NCBI RefSeq assembly: GCF_015155755.1
Contig: NZ_VWPI01000133.1
Span: forward strand, 1 to 57,943
Reading direction: 5' to 3'
DNA from: Komagataeibacter sp. FXV3
GTDB lineage: Bacteria; Pseudomonadota; Alphaproteobacteria; Acetobacterales; Acetobacteraceae
DNA: 57,943 nt
A model generated the notes under the pieces. That model did not search any database. It was given only the letters and a program-made list of their open reading frames with translations, and had not been told where the DNA came from. The position numbers were made by a program, and so were the translations under genes. This document shows, one piece after another, positions 16,809 to 25,151 of this stretch (positions within the stretch are counted from its first letter, which is position 1; every line of letters starts with the position of its first letter).

Positions 16809-17222
16809 TCAGGGCAGCTTGGTGGTGCGGATTTTCCATGGCCGCCTGCGCGCGGCGGTGGAGACGGATGTACGTTCGCCCATGTTCAGCGCCAGCAGCA
16901 GGTTGCCCATGCGGGTGCGGCGGTCAAGTTCGGTCCACACGTCCTCGGGGTTGATGCCATCGGCGGCCCAGATTTCCAGCAGGTGGCTCAGCACATCGGC
17001 GCTGTGTTCGATCAGGCCCGCGCGGTCATGGGTCATGAGATCCATCACACACTGTTCGGCAGCACAGGTGAAGGCACGGCCGGCCCTGTGTGTCGTGCGG
17101 ATATTGCGGGTCTTGCCATCAGGCGCGCGGGCCGCGTCCAGACGCGCCTGCAACCGGCCAAGCGCATGGTCGGCGCCGGGCCGGGCTGGTGGCGGGGAAG
17201 ACGTGGGGCGGGAACGGGACAT
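16809..17222 (-). CDS. Orphan HisE/PRA-PH-like small protein
   Basis: 137 residues. After a Ser/Pro-rich N-terminus, residues 55-115 resemble the phosphoribosyl-ATP pyrophosphohydrolase fold (HisE, MazG superfamily): AAEQCVMDLMTHDRAGLIEHSADVLSHLLEIWAADGINPEDVWTELDRR. HisE normally has GEE-x2-E and E-x2-D metal ligands; here the first motif is AAEQCVM and only E-x3-D of the second remains, so catalysis is doubtful. No histidine genes are near, and metH ends 68 bp upstream. Homology is my judgement from the pattern. Paralogues of HisE outside his operons exist in some alphaproteobacteria. Confidence 0.6.
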   Translation of the reverse strand: MSRSRPTSSPPPARPGADHALGRLQARLDAARAPDGKTRNIRTTHRAGRAFTCAAEQCVMDLMTHDRAGLIEHSADVLSHLLEIWAADGINPEDVWTELDRRTRMGNLLLALNMGERTSVSTAARRRPWKIRTTKLP

Positions 17223-17289
17223 GGGGTGATGATGGACATTATTTCGCCCACCGGTCAACAGATCCCGCCGGATGGCCCCGATGCGTTTT

Positions 17290-20200
17290 TCAGATTGAGA
17301 AATACTTCGCGTGCGGGTTGAAAATCACCAGCGCCGATGTCGACTGTTCAGGGTGCAGCTGGAAGCCATCGGTCAGGGATACCCCGATTTTCTGTGCGTC
17401 CAGCAGTTTCAGGATCGGCTCCTGCTCCTCCAGCCGGGGGCAGGCGGGATAGCCGAAGGAATAGCGTGACCCCCGATAGCCCTGCTGCAGCAGCCTGGCC
17501 ATGTCGCGGTCGTCCTCGGCGGCGAAGCCCATTTCGGCGCGCATGCGTTTGTGGGTGTATTCCGCCATGGCTTCCGCCATCTCCACCGACAGGCCGTGCA
17601 GGTAGAGGTAGTCCTTGTACCGGTCCGCCTCGAACCATTCACGCGCGCGGTCGGATGCATCCTGCCCCACGGTCACGACCTGCAGGCCGATCACGTCGCG
17701 CTGCGCATCGTCAATATCGCGCACGAAGTCCGCAATGCAGGCTCCGTCCGCGCGTGGCTGGCGGGGCAGGGTGAAGCGGGCGACCTCGTTCGTGCCGTCC
17801 TCGCCAAACAGTACCAGGTCATTTCCCTCGCCTGCCGCCTTCCAGTAGCCGTAGCTTGCCTTGGGGTGCAGGATGTCCTGCTCCGCGCACAGCGCAAGCA
17901 TGTGGCGCAGCACGGGGCGCAGTTCCTTGCGCGCCCAGACCATGAAGTCATCCAGCGAGCGGCCCTGCTTACGGAAACCCCACTGGAACTGGTACAGCGA
18001 ACGTTCATTGAGGAACGGCAGCACCGCCTCCGGCGTCGCCTCCAGCACGCGCGGCCCCCAGAAGGGCGGTGTCAGCACGGGTTCATCCGCCGTCAGTTTT
18101 TCACGACGCGCGCGGGCCGCAACCTTGTCCACGGGGCCGAAGCCACGGGTTTCGGCGGCCTCGATATCCTGCGTGCGGCTGGCCCGCGTGGCCTTGCCCG
18201 CGCGGCGTGACTGGATGGCGGCAAGGTAGGTGTCGAATTCACCCTGCACCACCTTGTCCATAAGCGACAGGCCATCGAACGCATCGCGCGCATAGGCCAC
18301 GCGCCCGTTCTCGCCATAGGCCGCGGTGCAGTCTTCTTCCACATAATTGCGCGTCAGCGCCGCACCACCCAGCATGACGGGCACATCAAGGCCCTGACGC
18401 TGCATTTCCTCAAGGTTTTCGCGCATGATGACGGTGGACTTGACCAGCAGGCCCGACATGCCGATGGCGTCCGCCCGATGCTCACGCGCGGCCGCGATCA
18501 TGTCGGCCACCGGTACCTTGATGCCAAGGTTGATCACCTGGTAGCCGTTATTGGTCAGGATGATGTCGACCAGGTTCTTGCCAATGTCATGCACGTCACC
18601 CTTCACTGTGGCCAGCACCATGGTGCCACGGGCCTGCCCTTCGGTGCGTTCCATGTGGGGTTCCAGCCACGCCACGGCGGCCTTCATCGTCTCGGCGGAC
18701 TGCAGCACGAAGGGCAGCTGCATCTTGCCCGCGCCAAACAGTTCGCCCACCACCTTCATGCCATCAAGCAGCACGGTGTTGATGATATCCAGTGGCGCCA
18801 TGTCGCGCATGGCCTCGGCCAGGTCGTCTTCCAGCCCCTTGCGGTCGCCATCGACAATGCGGTCCTTCAGGCGTTCGGGCGCGGTCTCGGCCCGGGCCTT
18901 CTTCACCGCATCGGCGGCCTTGCGGTCTGCAAAGATTTCAAGGATGCGCTGCAGCGGGTCGTAGCCTTCGGCGCGGCGGTCAAAGATCAGATCCTCGGCC
19001 ACCTTCACCTCATCAGCGGGGATCAGGTGCAGCGGGCGGATTTTCGACACATGCACGATCGCCGCCGTCATGCCCGCGCGTACCGCGTGGTCAAGGAAGA
19101 CCGAGTTCAGCACCGCGCGCGCCGCAGGGTTCAGGCCGAACGAGATGTTGGACAGCCCCAGCACGATCTGGATATCGGGGAAGCGTTCGCGGATCAGGCG
19201 GATGCCCTCCAGCGTCCATTCCCCCAGCTTGCGGTCATCTTCCGTGCCGGTGCCGATGGTGAATGTCAGCGGGTCGATCATCAGGTCGGATTGCGGCAGG
19301 CCATGCTTTTCACAGGCGAATTCGACCAGCCGTGTCGCGATGCGCAGCTTGTCTTCCGCCGTCTTGGCCATGCCCACTTCATCAATGGTCAGCGCAATGA
19401 CGGAGGCACCGAACTTGCGCGCCAGCAGCATGCGTTCGGTGGCGATCGCCTCCCCGTCCTCGAAATTGATGGAGTTGATGATCGGCTTGCCGCCATGCAG
19501 CTTCAGGGCCGCCTCGATCACCGGGGTTTCGGTGGAATCGATCACCAGCGGCGCGTTGACCGAGGACGTGAAGCGGGTGACGACCGCGTTCATTTCCTTC
19601 ATTTCGTCACGACCGACGAAGGCGGTGCAGATGTCCAGCGCGTTCGAGCCTTCGGCCACCTGTTCGCGGCCCAGCGCGACACAGCCATCCCAGTCGCCGG
19701 CTTCCTGCAGCTGGCGCCATTTTTTCGATCCGTTGGCGTTGCAGCGCTCACCAATCGAGAAATAGCTGTTTTCCTGCCGCAGCGGCACCTGCGAGTACAG
19801 GCTGGCAACCGATGGGATCCACACCGGCCTGCGCGGCACGGGGGCGGGGCGGATGCGGCCCGTGCCCTCGGCGCGGCGGCGGAGCATCTGGTCCAGCGCC
19901 TGCGTGTGCGGCGTCGAGGTGCCGCAGCACCCGCCGATCAGGTTCAGCCCGTCCTCGGTAATGAAACGCTCGACCCAGCTTGCCATTTCCGCAGGGGTCA
20001 GCGGGTAATGCGTGGTGCCATTGACCAGTTCGGGCAGGCCCGCATTGGGCTGGACCGAAATCAGGCCGGGCCAGTTTTCGGACAGCCAGCGTACGTGTTC
20101 GGACATTTCCTGCGGGCCGGTGGCGCAGTTCAGGCCCATCAGCGGCACATCCAGCGCGTTGATGACGGTGGCGGCGGCGGCAATATCGGGACCAACCAGC

Positions 20201-20799
20201 AGCGTGCCGGTGGTTTCCACCGTGACCTGCACGAAAATGGGGGTGTCCACGCCCAGCTCCGCGCGGGCGATCTTGGCCCCGTTGACGGCGGCCTTGATCT
20301 GCAGCGTGTCCTGGCAGGTCTCGATCAGGAAGCAGTCAACGCCGCCTTCGATCAGGCCCCGGCACTGTTCGGCCAGGCCCGCTTCCAGCGTATCGTAATC
20401 GATGTTGCCCAGCGAAGGCAGCTTGGTCCCCGGTCCGATGGAGCCGACAACGTAGCGGTGGCGGCCATCGGCAAAGGTCTCGGCGGCTTCACGCGCCAGA
20501 TGGCCCGCCGTGCGGTTGATTTCACGCGCGCGCTCGGCCAGCCCGAATTCGGCCAGCGTTATGGGTGATCCGCCAAAGCTGTTGGTTTCCACCATGTCCG
20601 CCCCGGCTTCAAAATATCCACGGTGGATTTCGCGCACCAGTTCGGGACGGGACAGGTTCAGGATTTCGGTGCAGTTTTCCTGCCCCCAGTAATCACGCTC
20701 GACCTCAAGGTCCAGAAGCTGTACGCGCGAACCCATGCCGCCGTCACACAGCAGGACCTGATCGCGAAGGGCATCGAGAAGATGGGGACGAGTGGTCAT
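17290..20799 (-). CDS. metH: Cobalamin-dependent methionine synthase, full length
   Basis: 1169-residue enzyme transferring the methyl group of 5-methyltetrahydrofolate to homocysteine. Four modules are present in order. The homocysteine domain has LCDGGMGS, Cys near 223 in GLNCATGP and GGCCGT near 290, the three zinc ligands. The pterin-binding domain has GERCNANGSKKW, FEDGEA and LGLSNISFGLNPAAR. The cobalamin domain has DVHDIGKNLV with the cobalt-ligating His near 737. The C-terminal activation domain has YGYWKAAGEG, EMAEAMAEY and RxGYPACP (SFGYPACPRLEEQ) for AdoMet reactivation. The leader (20800-20983) shows no cobalamin riboswitch that I can recognise. Confidence 0.97.
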   Translation of the reverse strand: MTTRPHLLDALRDQVLLCDGGMGSRVQLLDLEVERDYWGQENCTEILNLSRPELVREIHRGYFEAGADMVETNSFGGSPITLAEFGLAERAREINRTAGHLAREAAETFADGRHRYVVGSIGPGTKLPSLGNIDYDTLEAGLAEQCRGLIEGGVDCFLIETCQDTLQIKAAVNGAKIARAELGVDTPIFVQVTVETTGTLLVGPDIAAAATVINALDVPLMGLNCATGPQEMSEHVRWLSENWPGLISVQPNAGLPELVNGTTHYPLTPAEMASWVERFITEDGLNLIGGCCGTSTPHTQALDQMLRRRAEGTGRIRPAPVPRRPVWIPSVASLYSQVPLRQENSYFSIGERCNANGSKKWRQLQEAGDWDGCVALGREQVAEGSNALDICTAFVGRDEMKEMNAVVTRFTSSVNAPLVIDSTETPVIEAALKLHGGKPIINSINFEDGEAIATERMLLARKFGASVIALTIDEVGMAKTAEDKLRIATRLVEFACEKHGLPQSDLMIDPLTFTIGTGTEDDRKLGEWTLEGIRLIRERFPDIQIVLGLSNISFGLNPAARAVLNSVFLDHAVRAGMTAAIVHVSKIRPLHLIPADEVKVAEDLIFDRRAEGYDPLQRILEIFADRKAADAVKKARAETAPERLKDRIVDGDRKGLEDDLAEAMRDMAPLDIINTVLLDGMKVVGELFGAGKMQLPFVLQSAETMKAAVAWLEPHMERTEGQARGTMVLATVKGDVHDIGKNLVDIILTNNGYQVINLGIKVPVADMIAAAREHRADAIGMSGLLVKSTVIMRENLEEMQRQGLDVPVMLGGAALTRNYVEEDCTAAYGENGRVAYARDAFDGLSLMDKVVQGEFDTYLAAIQSRRAGKATRASRTQDIEAAETRGFGPVDKVAARARREKLTADEPVLTPPFWGPRVLEATPEAVLPFLNERSLYQFQWGFRKQGRSLDDFMVWARKELRPVLRHMLALCAEQDILHPKASYGYWKAAGEGNDLVLFGEDGTNEVARFTLPRQPRADGACIADFVRDIDDAQRDVIGLQVVTVGQDASDRAREWFEADRYKDYLYLHGLSVEMAEAMAEYTHKRMRAEMGFAAEDDRDMARLLQQGYRGSRYSFGYPACPRLEEQEPILKLLDAQKIGVSLTDGFQLHPEQSTSALVIFNPHAKYFSI

Positions 20800-20983
20800 T
20801 GTTATCCTGAATGTCTCATGAAGGGGGACACGGCGCGGGCTGGCGGCCCGCCGCCAGGTGTCCGGTAACTGTCTTGCATAAAGTTATGTCCGGTGCCCTT
20901 TATTCCCTTAACTTTCGGCTGGTGTCCAGCGCCATCGCCCAAATGGCGAAGGCCCGCGCCCATATGGATGAATGGAGAATGTC
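20800..20983. promoter_or_regulatory. Shared leader of metH and the CobW-like gene
   Basis: 184 bp between divergent starts. AAAGTTA at 20880-20886 and TAACTTT at 20909-20915 form a perfect 7-bp inverted repeat, and GTCCGGT occurs twice as a direct repeat around 20859 and 20888. A GC-rich hairpin follows near 20838-20857. These could be operator or RNA elements; no known riboswitch core (B12 box, SAM-II or SAH pattern) is visible. Confidence 0.35.
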
Positions 20984-21349
20984 ATGACCCGTGACGGGCG
21001 TATTGCGCTGGAATTCCTGACCGATCGCGCCGCCATCCATCCGCGTGCCGATACCCTGCTGGTGACGGGCGCGGGGCATGTTCCCCCGCAGGCGGCGTCA
21101 TGGGCCGGGGTTGTCACGGTGGACCAGCCGGCCGCGTCGCCGTTCATGCACGCGACAGGGTGCGCGTGCTGCACGGGGCGCGGCGGGGGGCTGGCGGCGG
21201 TGCTGGGCGATGTTTTCCGCAGGCGCGCCACGGGCGACCTGCAATGGTTCGACCGCGTGGCCGTACTGCCGCCCGATGGGCAGGCCGCCGCCTGGCGGGC
21301 CGCGCTGTCAGGCGACGTTCTGGTCAGCGCGCGCTTTGCCGTGCGGTAG
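20984..21349 (+). CDS. Small CobW-like protein with GCxCC motif but no P-loop
   Basis: 121 residues. The stretch TGCACCTGRGGGLAAVLGDVFRRR followed by FDRVAVLPPDG resembles the middle of CobW/COG0523 GTPases, where GCxCC binds zinc and the following helix and strand carry Walker B. The Walker A loop and the GTPase C-terminal part are missing. It reads as a stand-alone metal-motif protein or an evolutionary remnant. The start at 20984 has GGAG 6 bp upstream; an ATG at 20972 is in frame. It is divergent from metH, a zinc and cobalamin enzyme, so a metal-handling link is conceivable but unproven. Confidence 0.55.
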   Translation: MTRDGRIALEFLTDRAAIHPRADTLLVTGAGHVPPQAASWAGVVTVDQPAASPFMHATGCACCTGRGGGLAAVLGDVFRRRATGDLQWFDRVAVLPPDGQAAAWRAALSGDVLVSARFAVR

Positions 21350-21447
21350 CCCCCGCACCAAAAACACGCCCGTTAAGGAACCCTTTGCTTTCTGCCCCTA
21401 GTCTGGACCGCGTGAATGGACAGAGCGTGCAAAGCAAAAGGGGTACC

Positions 21448-23694
21448 GTGGGCCATACAGACCAATCAGCGGACCCGGATGGACGCGGGCAGGCGGATAC
21501 CCGCCACGCGCCGGAACTGATCCGCCTGCAGGCGGTGCTGCGCGCGGCCCGCTTCCACGGCATTGACCTTGACATGCGCGATTTCGCCGGTGAGGCCGGG
21601 CAGCCCGTGCCCACCATTCCCGCCCTTGCGCGGTGGGTGGAGGAAAATGGCGGCAGCGCGCAGGGCATGCACCTGCAATGGCGCGAAATCGTGCGCCTGC
21701 GTGACGTGCCGCCAGTTGTGCTGATGTTCATGGACGGGTCGGCGGGCCTTATGGTCGGCGCGGACGCGGATCGCGGCGTGGTCTGGCTGGCCGATCCCTT
21801 CGCCAGTCCCGATACGCCCCCCGTGGCGGTGGACGAACTGCGGCTGGAGGGCGTGTGGCGTGGCGACACGCTGCTGGTGCGCGGCGGGCAGGACGGCGCA
21901 TGCAGGGAGGACGCGATCAATTTCGCATGGCTGCGGCGCATGGTGCTGGGGGAACGCCGGCTGCTGCGTGACGTGATCATCGCCTCCATGGTCATAAGCG
22001 TGCTGGCGATCTTCCCGCCGCTGATCGTCATGCAGGTCATTGACCGGGTGGTGAACTTCCATTCCATGTCCACGCTGGTTTCCCTGACCGGGCTGGTGGG
22101 GGTGATGTCGTTTTACGAAATCCTGCTGACCTATGCCCGGCGCGAGATCACGCTGGTGCTGACCACGCGGCTGGATACGCGCATATCCCTGGCGGTGTTC
22201 GACCGCCTGCTCGCCCTGCCGCTGGAATTCTTTGAACGCGAGCAGGCGGGCAACGTGATCGGCCGCGTCAGCGCGATCTACAAGGTGCGGCAGTTCATGA
22301 CCGGGCGCCTGCTGGGCACGTTCCTGGACCTGTTCACCCTGGTGGTCGTCATGCCTTTCCTGTTCTGGCTCAGCCCCACGCTGGCCTGCCTGACGGTGGT
22401 TGCGGCCGGACTGATCGGGGTGGTCATCCTGCTGGCCATGCCTGCCGTGGGGCGACTTATGGGCCGGCAGGTCCGTGCGGAGATGGAGCGCAGCGGCGCG
22501 CTGTATGAAACGGTGGCAGGTATCCGCACCATCAAGACGCTGGCGCTGGAACCCGTGCGGCGCGAGGTATGGGATGAAAAGACCGCCAGCGTGGTGACCG
22601 CGTCCCTTGACGCGGGGCGCATGGGCAACTGTGTCGCGACGGCGGTCATGCCGCTGGACCTGTTCATCAATCGCGGCATCATCCTGATCGGGGCGTATCT
22701 GGCCATTACCTCGACCACATCGGGGATGGAGGCCGGGGCGCTGATGGCCTTCACCATGCTGGGTGGCCGGGTCGCGGCCCCGCTGGTGGGCATGGCGCGG
22801 CTGATCGACGACCTGAACGAAGTGCGCAGCGCGCTGGCGGAAGCGGGGTCCGTGCTCAACCGCCCGACGGAAACCCGGGCGCTGACCACCGGCCTGCGGC
22901 CGCCCATCCACGGCGCGCTGGCGTTTTCGGATGTGTGCTTCACCTATCCCGGCGCCTCCTCGCCCGCGCTGTCCGATGTCACGTTCAGCGTGCCCGCGGG
23001 CACCATGCTGGGGCTGGTCGGGCGCAGCGGGTCGGGCAAATCCACCATCACGCGCCTGCTGCAGGGTGTCAGCCGCAGCTATACCGGCCACCTGCGGCTG
23101 GATGGCATCGACCTGCGTGAAATCAACCTGACCTACCTGCGCCGGTCCTGCGGGGTGGTGCTGCAGGACAATTTCCTGTTCCGCGGCACCATCCGCGACA
23201 ACATCATCGCGGGCCGTCCCGGCCTGACGCTGGAAGACGTGGTGCGGGCCGCCCGCCTTGCGGGGGCGGAAGAATTCATCGAACGCATGCCCGCGGGCTT
23301 CGATACGTGGATCGAGGAAGGGTCCACCAACATATCCGGCGGCCAGCGCCAGCGCCTGGCCATCGCGCGCGCCGTGATTTCCGACCCCAAGCTCATGATC
23401 CTTGATGAAGCGACATCCGCCCTCGACCCGGAAAGCGAGGCGGTGGTCAACGCCAACCTGCGCCACCTTGCGCGTGGACGCACGATGGTGATCGTCTCGC
23501 ACCGTCTGGCCTCGCTGGTGGCATGCCATCAGATCTGCGTCATGGATCATGGGCAGGTGGTCGATATCGGCACGCATGACGAACTGCTGTCGCGCTGCAC
23601 CATCTACCGCACCCTGTGGATGCAGCAGAACCATCCTGATGACTGTGGGGACGGGCCGCCGGCGGTTTCCCACATGACGGGAGACGCGGCATGA
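21448..23694 (+). CDS. Type I secretion ABC transporter with degenerate C39-like domain
   Basis: 748-residue HlyB/LapB-like half transporter. Residues about 25-150 form a C39-like domain with neither the catalytic Cys nor the His, as in RTX-type exporters where it binds but does not cut the substrate. Six membrane helices span about 165-460 (starting LLRDVIIASMVISVLAIFPPL). The ATPase has Walker A GRSGSGKST (about 525), Q-loop VVLQDNFLF, signature ISGGQRQR, Walker B LMILDEATSALD and the switch His in IVSHRL. The start is taken as GTG 21448 after AAGGGG; the open frame continues upstream without conserved sequence. It overlaps the adaptor gene by 4 bases. Confidence 0.9.
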   Translation: MGHTDQSADPDGRGQADTRHAPELIRLQAVLRAARFHGIDLDMRDFAGEAGQPVPTIPALARWVEENGGSAQGMHLQWREIVRLRDVPPVVLMFMDGSAGLMVGADADRGVVWLADPFASPDTPPVAVDELRLEGVWRGDTLLVRGGQDGACREDAINFAWLRRMVLGERRLLRDVIIASMVISVLAIFPPLIVMQVIDRVVNFHSMSTLVSLTGLVGVMSFYEILLTYARREITLVLTTRLDTRISLAVFDRLLALPLEFFEREQAGNVIGRVSAIYKVRQFMTGRLLGTFLDLFTLVVVMPFLFWLSPTLACLTVVAAGLIGVVILLAMPAVGRLMGRQVRAEMERSGALYETVAGIRTIKTLALEPVRREVWDEKTASVVTASLDAGRMGNCVATAVMPLDLFINRGIILIGAYLAITSTTSGMEAGALMAFTMLGGRVAAPLVGMARLIDDLNEVRSALAEAGSVLNRPTETRALTTGLRPPIHGALAFSDVCFTYPGASSPALSDVTFSVPAGTMLGLVGRSGSGKSTITRLLQGVSRSYTGHLRLDGIDLREINLTYLRRSCGVVLQDNFLFRGTIRDNIIAGRPGLTLEDVVRAARLAGAEEFIERMPAGFDTWIEEGSTNISGGQRQRLAIARAVISDPKLMILDEATSALDPESEAVVNANLRHLARGRTMVIVSHRLASLVACHQICVMDHGQVVDIGTHDELLSRCTIYRTLWMQQNHPDDCGDGPPAVSHMTGDAA

Positions 23695-25136
23695 GCGGCC
23701 ATGACCTTGTACCCCCCACGGCCGTGGGGGCGGAAGAATCCGGCGTGCTGTCGGTCCTGCCGCCACCTGCGGCGGATGTTCCCACCGACCTGCCCCCTGC
23801 GCTGCTGGCGTTCTATTCCCCTTCCGCGGCACTGATTGACCTGCCGCCATCCGATGCGGCGCGCCATGTCATCTGGCTGGTCGCAGCGCTGGCCGGGGCG
23901 GGACTGGCAGCCATGACGTTCTTCCCGCTGGACCGGGTGGTCAGCGTGAACGGCCGCCTGACACCGTTTGACAACACGATGGTGCTGCAGCCGCTGGAAA
24001 CCTCCATCATCCGCACGGTGGAGGTGCATGAGGGCGATACCGTGCACAAGGGGCAGGTGCTGGCCCGGCTGGACCCCACGGTGACGGATGCGGATGTCAC
24101 CAACATGCGCCGCCAGGTCGCGGCCTACCGGGCGGAGGTTGCCCGCCGTACGGCCGAAGCCGAGGGCCATCCCTACGCGGCGGACATGAACGATCCGGCA
24201 TCCGTGCAGGAAGCGGCCGCCTACCTGCGCCGTCAGGCGGAATACACCGCCCAGATGGCCAATTACGACCGGCAGGTGGCGGGACTGCAGAGCGAACTGC
24301 AGGGGTATGAGGCCAGTGCGGCGATGTATGCCGCCCGCGCCCGTGTCGCGCGTGATGTGCAGGACATGCGCGTGCGCCTGCAGCATGAACAGGTGGGCAG
24401 CAGGCTGTCCACTCTGGCGGCGCAGGATACGCTTATGGAGGTCATGCGCTCGCAGGTGTCGGCCCGTCATTCCGCCGACAGCACTCGCGCCCGGCTTGAG
24501 GCGATGAAGGCCCAGCGTGATGGCTATGCCAGCAACTGGCACGCCACGGTGTACCAGGACCTTGCGCTGGCGCAGCATCGTCTGGCGGATGCTGATGGCA
24601 GTTACAGCAAGGCGGTGCTGCATCACGACCTGATTGTCATGCGTGCCGATCGTGACGCGGTGGTGCTGAGTATCGCGCACCTGTCCGCGGGTTCGGTCAT
24701 TCAGGCCGCGACCCCGCTCCTGACGCTGGTGCCGACGGGGGGGCATCTGGATGTGGTGGCCACGCTGCGCGGGGTGGATGCGGGCTATGTGCGGGCCGGG
24801 GATCCGGCGCTGCTGAAATTCGCGGCCTTCCCCTATACCCAGTATGGCGGCGGGGAGGCGACGGTGCGTGTCATAAGCCCCGATTCCTTTACTACGTCTG
24901 GCGCCCGGCCCGGCGCCAGCGCGGAACAGGGTGGGGATACGGGCGATACGATGAATGCCTATTACCGCGTGCGTCTGTCGATCGACCGGTACACCCTGCA
25001 TGGCGTGCCGCCCTTCTTCCGTCCCCAACCGGGCATGCCGGTCGAAGCGGATATCCATGTCGGGCGTCGCACCATCATGCAGTACCTGCTCAACCGCCTG
25101 CTGCCTGCCGTGACCGACGGCATGCGCGAACCCTGA
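23691..25136 (+). CDS. HlyD-family periplasmic adaptor of type I secretion
   Basis: 481 residues. One membrane helix lies near residues 60-82 (HVIWLVAALAGAGLAAMTFF), then the HlyD beta-barrel/lipoyl start VVSVNGRLTPFDNTMVLQPLETSIIRTVEVHEGDTVHKGQVLARLDP. A long coiled-coil hairpin spans about residues 135-300, and a C-terminal beta domain follows (VIQAATPLLTLVPTGG, then PGMPVEADIHVG). It bridges the ABC transporter and an outer-membrane TolC-like channel, which is not in the window. The ATGA overlap with the ABC gene indicates coupled translation. The N-terminal cytosolic extension of about 55 residues is Pro/Ala-rich. Confidence 0.92.
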   Translation: MSGHDLVPPTAVGAEESGVLSVLPPPAADVPTDLPPALLAFYSPSAALIDLPPSDAARHVIWLVAALAGAGLAAMTFFPLDRVVSVNGRLTPFDNTMVLQPLETSIIRTVEVHEGDTVHKGQVLARLDPTVTDADVTNMRRQVAAYRAEVARRTAEAEGHPYAADMNDPASVQEAAAYLRRQAEYTAQMANYDRQVAGLQSELQGYEASAAMYAARARVARDVQDMRVRLQHEQVGSRLSTLAAQDTLMEVMRSQVSARHSADSTRARLEAMKAQRDGYASNWHATVYQDLALAQHRLADADGSYSKAVLHHDLIVMRADRDAVVLSIAHLSAGSVIQAATPLLTLVPTGGHLDVVATLRGVDAGYVRAGDPALLKFAAFPYTQYGGGEATVRVISPDSFTTSGARPGASAEQGGDTGDTMNAYYRVRLSIDRYTLHGVPPFFRPQPGMPVEADIHVGRRTIMQYLLNRLLPAVTDGMREP

Positions 25137-25151
25137 TCGGGGGCGGCGTTG

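Noticed and set aside
18478-20568. Plus-strand frame of about 696 codons opposite metH
   Set aside because: Antisense shadow of metH with no recognisable motif and unnatural His/Gln/Asp-rich composition.
20800-20983. Cobalamin, SAM-II or SAH riboswitch before metH
   Set aside because: I searched the reverse complement for the conserved cores and found none; only simple repeats are visible.
21100-21447. N-terminal extension of the ABC transporter frame
   Set aside because: The in-frame sequence overlaps the CobW-like gene, is Arg-rich and not conserved; the GTG with AAGGGG at 21448 fits the C39-like domain start.
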